This document shows positions 17,341-26,637 of a DNA stretch of 64,000 nucleotides, piece by piece; the first letter of the stretch is position 1; the number at the start of each line of letters is the position of its first letter. Origin of the DNA: Streptomyces sp. NBC_01446 (lineage in GTDB: Bacteria > Actinomycetota > Actinomycetes > Streptomycetales > Streptomycetaceae); NCBI RefSeq assembly GCF_026340095.1, contig NZ_JAPEPO010000001.1, forward strand, positions 992,001-1,056,000, in the 5' to 3' direction. Made by a program: the position numbers and the translations under genes. The notes under the pieces were generated by a model, which was not told where the DNA came from, did no database searches, and saw only the letters and a program-made list of their open reading frames with translations.

Positions 17341-17401
17341 CGATCCCCCGCCGGCGGCGCTTCCGCGTCTCCGCAGCCCATCCGAAAAGGAAGTCTGAGT
17401 C

Positions 17402-18172
17402 ATGACAAGTTCGATGAGTGGCAAGGCCGGTCTGGTGACCGGCGCGGCGTCTGGGATCGGGCAGGCGGCCGCGGTCGCCCTGGCCCGGGCCCAAGCCTCC
17501 GTGATGGTCTCGGACATCGACGAGAAGGCCGGTGCCGAGACGGTCGCGTTGATCGAGAAGGAGGGCGGCACCGCGGCGTTCCTGCGCTGCGACGTCAGCG
17601 ACGAGGCGCAGGTCAAGGCGCTCGTCGACGCGACGGTGTCCGCCTTCGGGAAGCTGGACTTCGCGTTCAACAACGCGGGCACCAACGGTGTCTTCGCGCC
17701 GATCGGCGACATGGACAGCGCGGTCTGGGACCGCGTGATGAAGATCAGCCTCTACAGCGTCTTCTACTGCCTGAAGCACGAGGTGCGCGCGATGGAGGAG
17801 AACGGGGGCGGGTCGATCGTCAACACCGCCTCCGGCGCCGGGCTGATCGGCATCGCTTACAACGCGCCCTACACCGCAGCCAAGTTCGGCGTGGTCGGCA
17901 TGACCCGGAACGTCGCCATGGACTACGGGGCCAAGGGCATCCGGGTCAACGCACTCGCCCCCGGCTCCACGGCCACCCCGATGATGATGAACGCCTTCGA
18001 GCAGAACCCCGGCGAGGAGTTCAGGAACAGCATCCTGGCGGGCATCCCGATGGGAGTGCTGGCAGAGCCGGAGGACCAGGCCAACGCCGTCGTGTGGCTC
18101 TGCTCCGACCAGGCGCGGATGGTCACGGGTGTGACGCTGCCGGTCGACGGCGGCTACGTCGCGGGCAAGTAG
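17402..18172 (+). CDS. SDR-family oxidoreductase 1
   Basis: A 256-residue classical short-chain dehydrogenase. TGAASGIG is the cofactor-binding motif, NNAGTNG the structural motif, and Ser (NTASGAG) with Y-T-A-A-K the catalytic set; IRVNALAPGSTATPMM and the ending GVTLPVDGGYVAGK are canonical. D in VSDIDE after strand 2 suggests NAD preference. It follows the lyase by 61 bp after a GGAAG motif and likely oxidises a secondary alcohol of the pathway. The substrate is not predictable. Confidence 0.88.
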   Translation: MTSSMSGKAGLVTGAASGIGQAAAVALARAQASVMVSDIDEKAGAETVALIEKEGGTAAFLRCDVSDEAQVKALVDATVSAFGKLDFAFNNAGTNGVFAPIGDMDSAVWDRVMKISLYSVFYCLKHEVRAMEENGGGSIVNTASGAGLIGIAYNAPYTAAKFGVVGMTRNVAMDYGAKGIRVNALAPGSTATPMMMNAFEQNPGEEFRNSILAGIPMGVLAEPEDQANAVVWLCSDQARMVTGVTLPVDGGYVAGK

Positions 18173-18183
18173 ACGGCCCGCCC

Positions 18184-18205
18184 CGGGGCCGCGAGAGCGG
18201 CCCCG
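18184..18205. terminator. GAGA-tetraloop hairpin between SDR genes
   Basis: CGGGGCCGC and GCGGCCCCG form a perfect 9-bp stem closed by GAGA, between the SDR1 stop and the SDR2 ribosome-binding site. There is no T-run, so attenuation or mRNA processing is as likely as termination. Confidence 0.5.
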
Positions 18206-18242
18206 CACCGACATGGCAGAACTCCTCAGGAGGAGCAGGGAC

Positions 18243-19175
18243 ATGCCTGCACAGAAGCTCGACTTCGGCGGCCGCGTCGCGATCGTCACCGGCGCGGGCC
18301 AGGGCATGGGGCGCGCTCACGCCAAGATGCTCGCCTCGCGCGGCGCGCGCGTCGTCGTGAACGACCTCAACGCGGACAACGCCGCTTCGGTCGTTGCAGA
18401 GATCATCGACCACGGCGGTACCGCCGTGGTCGACATCAACAACGTCGTCACCGGCGCGGAAGCCATCGTGCACACCGCGATCGACGCGTACGGCCGGCTC
18501 GACGTCGTCGTGAACAACGCGGGCATCAACGCGTTCGGCACGTTCTGGGAGATGGACCGCGACACGTGGTGGCGCGTCTTCGACGTCGCGGTCAAGGGCG
18601 TCGTCGAGGTGTCGCGCGCCGCGATGCCGCACCTCATGGCCTCGGGCACCGGGCGTCTGATCAACATCTCCTCGAACGGCCTCATGGGTGTGCCGCTCGA
18701 CTCGGCCTACTCCGCGGCCAAGGCCGCGGTGTGGGGCCTCAGCATCGGTCTCGCGATCGAGGCGCGCGAGGTCGGTGTGCAGGTGACGACGCTCATGCCC
18801 GTGGCCTGGACGCCGATGACTCAGGACGCGTTCCCGAACCCCGTGGTGCAGGAGGCCATGAAGAAGAACGTCCCGCCGGAGGCAGTGTCGGCCTTCGTGA
18901 CCTACCTCGCCCACCAGGACACCACGACGTACGCCGACACGTTCGAGATCGCGGGTGTCGCGGCGGGCCGTGTGGCCATCGCGGGCATGGAACGCGTCGA
19001 TGCCGCGGCGGCCACGCCCGAGGCGTGGGTCGAGCAGGCCGAGGCCCTGACGAAGGACGGCGAGATGCGCGTGTTCCACAACGCGAGCGAGTCGTTCCGT
19101 GACCAGATGGTGCATCTCGCTCCCGAGCTGGACTCGGTGCTGCCGGAGGACGCCGCGAACGTGGAGAGGGTGTGA
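18243..19175 (+). CDS. SDR-family oxidoreductase 2 (long form)
   Basis: A 310-residue SDR from ATG 18243 after AGGAGG. It has TGAGQGMG, NNAGINAFG, the catalytic Ser (NISSNG) and YSAAK. It carries about 50 extra C-terminal residues (ATPEAWVEQAEALTKDGEMRVFHNASESF) beyond a classical SDR, like the SDR at 41051 that shares its length class. D in VVNDLNADN fits NAD use. It probably acts on a bulky alcohol or hydroxyacyl substrate of the same pathway as the adjacent SDRs. Confidence 0.86.
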   Translation: MPAQKLDFGGRVAIVTGAGQGMGRAHAKMLASRGARVVVNDLNADNAASVVAEIIDHGGTAVVDINNVVTGAEAIVHTAIDAYGRLDVVVNNAGINAFGTFWEMDRDTWWRVFDVAVKGVVEVSRAAMPHLMASGTGRLINISSNGLMGVPLDSAYSAAKAAVWGLSIGLAIEAREVGVQVTTLMPVAWTPMTQDAFPNPVVQEAMKKNVPPEAVSAFVTYLAHQDTTTYADTFEIAGVAAGRVAIAGMERVDAAAATPEAWVEQAEALTKDGEMRVFHNASESFRDQMVHLAPELDSVLPEDAANVERV

Positions 19176-19288
19176 GTCCGGTGGCCGTTGCCGAACAGTA
19201 GGTCGGCTCGGTGAGCAAGGTGCGGCGCCGACGCCCTGACGGTGGAGCGAGACCCAGCAGGAGCAAAGCAGACAGAAGGAGGAGAACC

Positions 19289-20059
19289 ATGGGCATCCTG
19301 GACAGCAAGGTCGCCATTATCACCGGCGGTGCGAAGGGAATGGGCGAGGCACACGTCCGGAAGTTCGTCGAGCAGGGTGCGAAGGTTGTCGTCGCCGACC
19401 TGGACGTCGAGAGCGGCAAGAAGCTCGCGGACGAACTGGGCGGTGACGCCCTCTTCGTCGAGCTCGACGTCACCGACCCGGGCAGCTGGGAGGAGGCGGT
19501 CCAGGAGACGAAGGCGGTGTTCGGCACCGTCGATGTCCTGGTCAACAACGCCGGGATCGCCGGCCCGATCGTCGGTCTCCTCGAGGTCAGTGAGTACCTC
19601 TACCGCAGCATCATGGACATCAACTTGGCCGGGACCTTCTTCGGCATGCAAGCGGTGCTGCCCACCATGGTCGAGAACGGCAAGGGCTCCATCGTCAACA
19701 TCTCATCCCTGGCCGGCATGCGCTATGACACGACGGTGAACCCTGCATACTCGGCGTCCAAGTTCGCCATCCGAGGCTTCACCAAGCAGGCTGCCTTCGA
19801 GTTCGGCAAGTACGCGATCCGGGTCAACGCTGTCATGCCGGGCGCCATCATGACGCCCATGGCCCGGGATGCGCTGTCCGACGAGGCGATCGCATCCGTG
19901 ACGAAGCACATCCCGGCGAGGCGCTTCGCGGACGCGAGCGAGGTTTCCGAGGCCGTCGTCTTCCTCGCCTCCGACAAGGCCAGCTACGTCAACGGCGTCG
20001 ACCTCGTGGTCGACGGTGGCAAGGGTGCGATCAACCAGGACGCTCTCGGGTCCGAGTAG
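19289..20059 (+). CDS. SDR-family oxidoreductase 3
   Basis: A 256-residue SDR beginning at ATG 19289, directly after GAAGGAGGAG. TGGAKGMG, NNAGIAGP, the catalytic Ser in NISSLAG and Y-S-A-S-K are all present, with ASYVNGVDLVVDGGKGA at the end. It resembles 3-alpha/20-beta-hydroxysteroid-dehydrogenase-like and cyclohexanol-dehydrogenase-like SDRs. It closes the rightward cupin-lyase-SDR block and is followed by a strong hairpin, facing the convergent transporter relic. Confidence 0.87.
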   Translation: MGILDSKVAIITGGAKGMGEAHVRKFVEQGAKVVVADLDVESGKKLADELGGDALFVELDVTDPGSWEEAVQETKAVFGTVDVLVNNAGIAGPIVGLLEVSEYLYRSIMDINLAGTFFGMQAVLPTMVENGKGSIVNISSLAGMRYDTTVNPAYSASKFAIRGFTKQAAFEFGKYAIRVNAVMPGAIMTPMARDALSDEAIASVTKHIPARRFADASEVSEAVVFLASDKASYVNGVDLVVDGGKGAINQDALGSE

Positions 20060-20078
20060 GGCGGCCCGAGGGCCGCCC
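20059..20078 (+). terminator. Hairpin terminator after SDR3
   Basis: GGGCGGCC and GGCCGCCC pair around a CGAG loop, starting in the SDR3 stop codon. It lies in the gap between two convergent units. Confidence 0.6.
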
Positions 20079-20201
20079 GGCCACGCAATCGCCACACGCA
20101 TGAGCCCACCCGCCGGCGCGGACGCGCGATGAACGGCTTTCAGTTCGCCCCGGTCAGCCCAGAGGTTCTCCCCCGGCCACGGGCGTGTCCGCGCGTGCGG
20201 G

Positions 20202-21517
20202 CTACTCAACATCCGCATCTCCTAGCAGGGAGACGTTCTTGGTCTCCCGGATCTGCAGCACGGCGATCAGGGAGATGACGGCGATGGTCGTCATGTACAG
20301 CGCGACCGCAAGCCCGCTTCCGGTCTGCGATACGAGCAAGGTCGCCACGAAGGGTGCGGTCCCCCCGAAGAGCATGTACGCAAGGTTGTAGCTCACCGCG
20401 GCCGACGTGTACCGCACTCGCGTCGGGAACATCTCCACGAGCAGCAGGCTGTTCACCGCAGAGGTGCCTGCCTCCGCGGTGGCCAGCATCGCCTGGGCCC
20501 CCAGGAGTGCCCCGATCGACTCCTGCTGCGCCAGCAGGAAGGCCGGGATGGTGAGCAGGACGAACGCGAGGCAGGAGCCGAGCATGATCGGCTTGCGTCC
20601 CACGCGATCCGCCATGACCGCGGAGACTCCGATCAACACCACGTGCAGAAGCAAAGCGGCCATGTTCGTGAAAAGCGCGGTGTCGCTGTCGAGCTTGATC
20701 CGTTCCTGGAAGTACGAGGGCAGGTACGTGGCGAGCATGTTGAACCCGACGCTGTTCGTCATCAGGAAGCCGAGCAGCAGCAGGATCGGCTTGCGCTGAG
20801 TCCGGAGGCTCTCCTTCAGAGGTGCCGTGGCCACCCTTCCTTCCCTTTGCACCTTGCGGAACGCGGGGGTGTCCTCCACGCTGCGCCGGATGTAGAGGCC
20901 GATCAGCCCGAGCGGGCCGGCTATCAGGAAGGGGAGACGCCAGCCCCAGGAGCTGAAGTCCGACGCGGAGAGCGAGGCCGTGAGAAGAGCCGTAAGACCC
21001 GCGGCGGCGACGAACGCGAGCGAGCTGCTCATCGGCAGCACACTCGCGTAGGTGGCGCGCTTGCCGGCGGGAGCGTGTTCGACCGTGAACGAGGCAGCTC
21101 CCGCAACCTCGCCACCTGCTGAGAAGCCTTGGATGCAACGCACCAGAACGAGGAGTGCCGGGGCGAGGACGCCAATCTGATGGTGAGTGGGCAGCAGGCC
21201 GATCACGAATGTCGACGCGGACATCATGACGATGATCGTGGTCAGTGTGCGCTGCCGGCCAACCCTGTCGCCGAGCTTGCCGAATATCAGTCCGCCCAGC
21301 GGTCGCAGCAGGAACGAGACACCGAAAGCCGCGAACGTCGCCAGCAGGGAGAGGGCCCGGTTGTGCGACGGGAAGAACACCGTGGCGACGGTGGTGGCGA
21401 GGTACCCGTAGAGCGCGTAGTCGAACCATTCGACGAGTTGCCGATTCCACCTGCAGCGGCAACTCGCCTCAGCATGGAGCGATCCGGCTGGGAGGTCACC
21501 TCAGGAACAATGTTCAT
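20202..21517 (-). pseudogene. MHS-family MFS transporter, frameshifted near the N-terminus
   Basis: The minus strand encodes a metabolite:H+ symporter of the shikimate/proline-betaine class. The start, MNIVPEVTSQPDRSMLRRV with AAAGGIGNS, lies in one frame from 21517; the continuation, VEWFDYALYGYLATTV and then FFPSHNRALSLLATF through ISLIAVLQIRETKNV, lies in another. Family members read G-x-IGN-x-[VL]EW[YF]D, so one base is missing at about 21431-21436 (GGCAACTCGTCGAATGG). The rest of the roughly 430-residue protein, with its RPLGG and GDRVGRQ motif-A loop, is intact. Either it is a recent pseudogene or a sequencing slip. It would have imported the carboxylate substrate of the cluster. Confidence 0.82.
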
Positions 21518-22483
21518 ACCTGCGCCGTCCTTCACTCTGGTTGCTTCGCCAATTCAGTTGCGTGGTCGGTCACTTCCTCGGTCGCGCGGTCGTACTCGGC
21601 ATGGAGTCTCGGGTGCTCGCGCGAGCTTGCGTTGAGCGTGGATGTCCCGCTCTGACGGCGATGCACACGTCACCGGGCGAAGAGCAGCCTCGGTCTGAAC
21701 GGTGGTGATCTGGTCTGGGGCATCACGGGGCGAGGTAGCCGACTACCGCGACGGTGGGGGGCCACCTCTGGCAGAAGCTGGATCCAAGGCCGGAGTCGAG
21801 GAAGGTGTCATCGACGAGAGGCTGCGTAACTTCTCGGTCGCCGAGGTGTCTCGAGGACCTCGCCTCTCTGCGATCGACACGATGCACCTGTGAAAGTACG
21901 CCGTCGTGACCTTCATTGGTGCGAGCTCCCCGCCAAGGCAACTCGCACATCGCGAAGGTAGTAGTCGCAATACGAAATGAAAAGAGGTTGGCGTGCGGTG
22001 TCTCAGAAGGCCAACCTCGCGCCCGGGGCGGGGTGACGGTCTCGTCGTCCGGCCAGGGCGGTCGGCGGAGATCGCGACCACGACGGCGAACGCCCCGTTG
22101 ATCCGCACCAGTTGGCCCTGCAGGGACACACCCAAGCCGGCGGCCTGACCGTGGGGGCGCACCGTCGCCGGTACGCAGGGGGGCCTGATACCCGGGAGGC
22201 CTGTCCACCGACCTGCTGCAGGTGGCCGACGCCACGAGCGCCGTCAACTACGGCCCGAACAGGGTGCGTTTCCCCAGCCCTGGGCTGGACGGCCCCCTTC
22301 TGACGACGCTCCTCAGGCCGCCGCCACCGCCGCGTGAACGACAGCTCCGTGCTTTTTGGCGTGCATTCTTCGTGGGATGTCGTGTCGTCCCAGCACGCTC
22401 CCCGGCCGCCTCCTCCTACCGTCTTTCCTGGCGAGGGTCAGCGACGACGCGGCCCTCGACTTCGCAGGAGGGCGAGGTTCTCA
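21518..22483. other. Gap upstream of the NTF2-like gene
   Basis: No supported gene lies in about 960 bp. Frames in this stretch change composition abruptly and lack known motifs. The divergent promoters of the transporter relic (left) and the NTF2-like gene (right) must lie here, but I could not place them. Confidence 0.4.
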
Positions 22484-23023
22484 ATGACTCTGACCGATGC
22501 TCAGCTGGTGGAACTGTGGGACAAGCAGGCTCTCCACGACAACCTGATGTTGTACGTTCGCGGGGCCGACCGCCACGACCGCGACCTCATTTTGTCGGCC
22601 TACTGGCCCGACTCCTGGGACAACCACGGAGCGTACGTCGGTGACGGGCCGGGCTGGGCAGATGCCGCGCTCGCCTGGGAGGACCAGATCCTCAGCTGCA
22701 GCCACCACGTCACCAACGTCCTGTCCGAGATCGAAGGCAACCGCGCCAAGCGCGAGTCGATGTTCATCTGCGTCGTGCCCTTCAAGGAGACCGGCATGAC
22801 GATGTACCAGGCGGGCCGCTACCGCGACCTGTGCGAGAAGCGCGACGGAGAGTGGAAGATCCTCCACCGCACCTGCGTCTGGGACTGGATCGACGTGAGG
22901 GAGACCAACACCGACTGGGGCACCGTGAATGTCCCCCGGGTCTCGCACTGGGGTGCCTGGCGTGAGGACGACCCGATCTACAAGGACTGGATCAAGAGCG
23001 CCCCCACCGAATTCGCCCAATGA
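22484..23023 (+). CDS. NTF2-like/SnoaL-like protein 1
   Basis: A 179-residue protein of the NTF2-fold group, similar to SnoaL_4 and bile-acid dehydratase-type proteins. ELWDKQALHDNLMLYVRGADRHDRDLILSAYWPDSWDNHG and YRDLCEKRDGEWKILHRTCVWDW are the conserved N-terminal helix and final strands; His and Asp residues in RHDRD and DNHG could act as general base. Members catalyse isomerisation, dehydration or hydroxylation of cyclic substrates. A paralogue with the same landmarks is at 32104-32661. The start follows CAGGAGGGCGAG. Confidence 0.78.
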   Translation: MTLTDAQLVELWDKQALHDNLMLYVRGADRHDRDLILSAYWPDSWDNHGAYVGDGPGWADAALAWEDQILSCSHHVTNVLSEIEGNRAKRESMFICVVPFKETGMTMYQAGRYRDLCEKRDGEWKILHRTCVWDWIDVRETNTDWGTVNVPRVSHWGAWREDDPIYKDWIKSAPTEFAQ

Positions 23024-23029
23024 GCAGGT

Positions 23030-23818
23030 TCAGCCCATCGACGCGTCCAGCTCCCGCACCCTGCGCAGGGCCTTGACGTACAGCTCGCGGTGCTTAGGGT
23101 CCTCGTAGCGGTGCAGGGGCGTCGTGATCGACAGGGCCGTCTGCGGCCACCGCGCGCCCTCGAAGATCGGGACCGCGAGCCCGCACGCACCATTCACGTA
23201 CTCCTGCTCGTCGATCGCGTACCCGCGCTCGCGCGTCCTTTCGAGTTCGGCGACGAGTGCCTCGCGGGATGTCACCGTGTTCTCGGTGCGTGCCGGCAGC
23301 TTCCCGTCGGCATCCCCGAGCCTGTCGACCGCTGCGGGCGCGCCGTACGCGAGGAGCGCCTTGCCCGACGCGCGCGCATGGATGTCTCCCGACACCCCCA
23401 CGCGCAGGTCGGCCACGCGCACCGAATGTGACCCCTCCTGGATCGCCACGATGGTCACGTCTCCGTCGTGCCACGCCGACAGGTAGGCCGTTTCTCCGGT
23501 CGTGCTGACGACGGTTTCCAGCATGTCGTAGGCCTGCCGGCTGGGCCGCCAGTCCGCCTCGACGCGTGAGCTCAGGGAGAGGATCTTGCCGCCCCCCAGG
23601 CTGTATTCGCGCTCATGACGCTGCAGATAGCCGGTGTACACGAGGGTGGACAGCAGGTGCGACACCGTGGCCAGGTGCAGGCCCGCGCGCTGCGCGATGA
23701 CCTGCGCACGCAGCGGCGTGTCGCTCTCGGCGACGATGTCAACGATGTCGAGGGCCCGGACGACCGACTGGACCAGGTCGCGAGGTGCCGCAGGGTCAGA
23801 TTCAGAGTTCCTGGCCAT
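23030..23818 (-). CDS. IclR-family transcriptional regulator
   Basis: About 262 residues. The N-terminal winged helix (RALDIVDIVAESDTPLRAQ, VIAQRAGLHLATVSHLLSTLVYTGYLQRH, YSLGGGKILSLSSRV) is followed by an IclR effector domain (TAYLSAWHDGDVTIVAIQEGSHSVRV, HARASGKALLAYG, RERGYAIDEQEYVNGACGLAVPIF). It is transcribed divergently from the acyl-CoA-synthetase fusion gene and so probably controls the large 24-43 kb gene run. A perfect palindrome at 23940-23956 is the likely operator. A GTG three bases earlier is an alternative start. Confidence 0.9.
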   Translation of the reverse strand: MARNSESDPAAPRDLVQSVVRALDIVDIVAESDTPLRAQVIAQRAGLHLATVSHLLSTLVYTGYLQRHEREYSLGGGKILSLSSRVEADWRPSRQAYDMLETVVSTTGETAYLSAWHDGDVTIVAIQEGSHSVRVADLRVGVSGDIHARASGKALLAYGAPAAVDRLGDADGKLPARTENTVTSREALVAELERTRERGYAIDEQEYVNGACGLAVPIFEGARWPQTALSITTPLHRYEDPKHRELYVKALRRVRELDASMG

Positions 23819-23939
23819 CACCCCATCAGGATATCACTCACATGGTGAAAGTTTGGGCGACATTGATTCGCAATGCGGTTGTCACATCCATTGACACCGC
23901 GCTCAGCCGCCCACTAGGAATGCCTCATCGCGAAAGCCT

Positions 23940-23956
23940 CTATCGCATGGCGATAG
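23940..23956. promoter_or_regulatory. Palindrome, candidate IclR operator
   Basis: CTATCGC and GCGATAG flank an ATG centre, 27 bp before the ATG of the fusion gene and 122 bp from the iclR start. Length and position fit IclR-family sites. Confidence 0.6.
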
Positions 23957-23982
23957 TTTTCCATGGCGGAACTGGAGACACC

Positions 23983-26637
23983 ATGACGGCTACGCCGCCG
24001 CTGGCAGTCCCTCCCATCGCATCGACGCCGATCGGTGACGTCGGGCAGATCGGGATCCTCGTCAACGACTTCGACGCCGCGCTCGACCTCTACGGCCGTA
24101 TGTTCGGGATCGAGGAGTGGACCTGCTACCACTACACACCTGAGTTCTTGCGCTGGTCCCGCTACGGCGACGCCGAGGGCAGGTTCGAGATGCTGCTCGC
24201 CATGGGCGGCTCCAGCCCGCAGGTCGAGCTCATCCAGCCGATCACCGGCCCGAGCATCTACCAGGACTTCCTCGATGAGGGCCACGTCGGCCTGCACCAC
24301 CTCGGCGTCTTCGTGGACGACCTGGACGGAGCGATCGCCCGCATGGCCGAGTCGGGGTACCTCGTGACCCAGACGGCCCGGGGCTACGGCCTGAACGGAG
24401 ATGGCGGGTTCGCCTACTTCGACACCGAGAAGGACCTCGGTGCCGTGATCGAGGCGATCGAGGTTCCCGACGTGCGCCGCCCCGGCGAGGTCCGCCGGAC
24501 CGCCGGGGCCACGGAGCCCGACCCGGCCGGCCCGCGGACGCCCCGGATCGACAACCCCCTTCGGGCCGAGAGTGTGGCCGTCGTCGGCCCCTCCCGCGAC
24601 CCATGGAAGACGTCGGGCCGCACGCTCGACTACCTGTCCCGGCTCCGGTTCGACGGGCGGTACTACGCGGTCAGCCCCCTCCACGACGAGGTGCTCGGGG
24701 TATCCACGTACCCATCGCTTTCCGCCCTGCCCGAGGTCCCGGACGTCGCGGTGCTCGTCGGCCCCGCAGACCGCGTGATCGAGGACCTGCGCGAGGCCGT
24801 GGTCATGGGCGTCCCCTTCGCCGTCGCCTTCGCCAGCGGGTTCGGCGAGACCGGCCGGCACGACCGCGACGAGAAGACTCGTGCGGTGCTCGCCGGGGGC
24901 AGCACACGCCTGATCGGCCCCAACTGCATCGGCTTCATGCACGTCGGTCGGTCCCTGACCGCGACGTTCTCGTCAGTCCTGCAGCGCGCCCCTCTTCCGG
25001 TCGGGCACGTGGCGCTGTTCAGCCAGAGCGGCGGGCTGGGCAACGCGCTCATGCAGTCCCTGGTCGCGCGCGGCGTCAGCGGGCTGAGCGCCTGGAGCAG
25101 CTCCGGCAACGAGATCTCGCTGGGCTTCACCGACTGGGTCGGCTGGCTCACCGCCGAGGAGGACACGCATGTCGTGGCCTCCATCGTCGAGAGCTTCCGT
25201 CCGGGCGACGACCTCGAGGCCGCGGCTGCGGCAGCCGGCGAGCGCGGGGTCCCCGTGGCCGTGCTCAAGCTCGGGCGCTCCGCCCGCGGCGCGCTCGGCG
25301 CGCGGTCGCACACGGGGAAGCTCGCGGGCAGCGGCCGGGTCGCCCAGAGCGTCCTGCGCCACCGCTTCGGGTCGGTATGCACCTCGCCCGAGCAGCTCCT
25401 CGATCTGACGGAGACGTTCGATGTCTTCGCCGGCAGGCTCGCCGGAGACGACCACGAGCTCACAGTCGTCACCACCTCCGGCGCACAGGCCGTCCTCTGG
25501 AACGACCTCGCGGAGGACCGCGACCTCACCTTCCGCGACCTCGGTACCGAGGCAGCCGCCAGGATCGCCGCGGCCGTGGGCAGCGACCACGTGGGCAACC
25601 CCGTCGACGTCGGCGTGCAGCTGACCACCGCCGACTACGTACGCATCGTCGACAGCGTGGTCACGACCTCGACGGGCGGGTGGGTCATCGTCACCGCGAC
25701 GCGCCTGGCGCACGACTTCGACGAACTCGCCGCCGGCATCGCGGCGATGGACGCCCCGGAGGGTGTACGGGTCGTCGTCGTCCCGCTGTCCGAGGACGAC
25801 CGCGTCACGACCGAGCAGGCTCAGGTGTTGCGCGCCGCAGGAGCGATCGCGCTGCCGACCGCCACCCGCGCCCTCGACGCGATCGCGTCCGCTGCCTCGT
25901 GGTCGAAGGTCCGGCGCACGCGCGCCGCGCGCGGTCGCCTCGTCGGCACGTCCCTGCGCTCAGCGTCCGCTGCCGGCACAACCGAGCACCTCACGTTCCG
26001 GGAGATCGCCGAGGAGCTCGCCGCGGCCGGCATCCCCGTACCCGCCAGCCGTGCCGCACGCGACGTCGAGTCCGTCGTCTGCGCAGCCGAGGAGATCGGC
26101 TTCCCCGTCGCGATCAAGATCGACGACCCCGACATCCTCCACAAGGCCGACGCAGGGGGCGTTTTCATCAGCGTCGACAGCACCGAGGCCGCGCGCCATG
26201 CAGCAGTCCGTCTGACCGCCATCCAGTCCGAGAACGCCACGATCTCCGTACAGACCATGGCCCCCGGCAAGACCGAGGTGCTCGTGGGCCTGCGCCGCGA
26301 CCCCGAGTTCGGCCCCGTGCTGGTCCTGGGCGCCGGCGGCAGCATGACGGAGGCCATCGACGACATCGGCATCCTGCCGCTGCCCACCTCGCGCCCCGAG
26401 GTACGCGACGCGATCACCGCAGTGCACGTCGTCGCAGCCGGGCTGCGCAAAGCCCCAGGCGCACACACCCTCGACGCCCTGACCGACGCGGTGATGGACC
26501 TCATCGCGTGGGCGGAGCAGCGCGGGGACGTCCACGAGTTCGAGTTCAACCCGATCCTGGCAGACCCCGAGACGGCAACCGTCACGGTCGTCGACGCCGT
26601 CGTGTCTGTCCACCTCACTCCGGAAGGAACGAACTGA
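23983..26637 (+). CDS. VOC domain fused to NDP-forming acyl-CoA synthetase
   Basis: An 884-residue fusion. Residues about 15-165 form a glyoxalase/VOC domain (IGDVGQIGILVNDFDAALDLYG and HVGLHHLGVFVDDLDGAI), as in methylmalonyl-CoA epimerase. From about 190 on there is a CoA-binding domain (SVAVVGPSRDP), succinyl-CoA-ligase-like domains (VALFSQSGGLGNALM, then GARSHTGKLAGS with the phosphohistidine-type His) and a C-terminal ATP-grasp domain (FPVAIKIDDPDILHKADAGGVF, EFEFNPIL). The synthetase half would make an acyl-CoA from a free acid with ATP. The VOC half may epimerise or bind that product. It begins the large gene run, and its stop shares one base with the next ATG. Confidence 0.86.
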   Translation: MTATPPLAVPPIASTPIGDVGQIGILVNDFDAALDLYGRMFGIEEWTCYHYTPEFLRWSRYGDAEGRFEMLLAMGGSSPQVELIQPITGPSIYQDFLDEGHVGLHHLGVFVDDLDGAIARMAESGYLVTQTARGYGLNGDGGFAYFDTEKDLGAVIEAIEVPDVRRPGEVRRTAGATEPDPAGPRTPRIDNPLRAESVAVVGPSRDPWKTSGRTLDYLSRLRFDGRYYAVSPLHDEVLGVSTYPSLSALPEVPDVAVLVGPADRVIEDLREAVVMGVPFAVAFASGFGETGRHDRDEKTRAVLAGGSTRLIGPNCIGFMHVGRSLTATFSSVLQRAPLPVGHVALFSQSGGLGNALMQSLVARGVSGLSAWSSSGNEISLGFTDWVGWLTAEEDTHVVASIVESFRPGDDLEAAAAAAGERGVPVAVLKLGRSARGALGARSHTGKLAGSGRVAQSVLRHRFGSVCTSPEQLLDLTETFDVFAGRLAGDDHELTVVTTSGAQAVLWNDLAEDRDLTFRDLGTEAAARIAAAVGSDHVGNPVDVGVQLTTADYVRIVDSVVTTSTGGWVIVTATRLAHDFDELAAGIAAMDAPEGVRVVVVPLSEDDRVTTEQAQVLRAAGAIALPTATRALDAIASAASWSKVRRTRAARGRLVGTSLRSASAAGTTEHLTFREIAEELAAAGIPVPASRAARDVESVVCAAEEIGFPVAIKIDDPDILHKADAGGVFISVDSTEAARHAAVRLTAIQSENATISVQTMAPGKTEVLVGLRRDPEFGPVLVLGAGGSMTEAIDDIGILPLPTSRPEVRDAITAVHVVAAGLRKAPGAHTLDALTDAVMDLIAWAEQRGDVHEFEFNPILADPETATVTVVDAVVSVHLTPEGTN

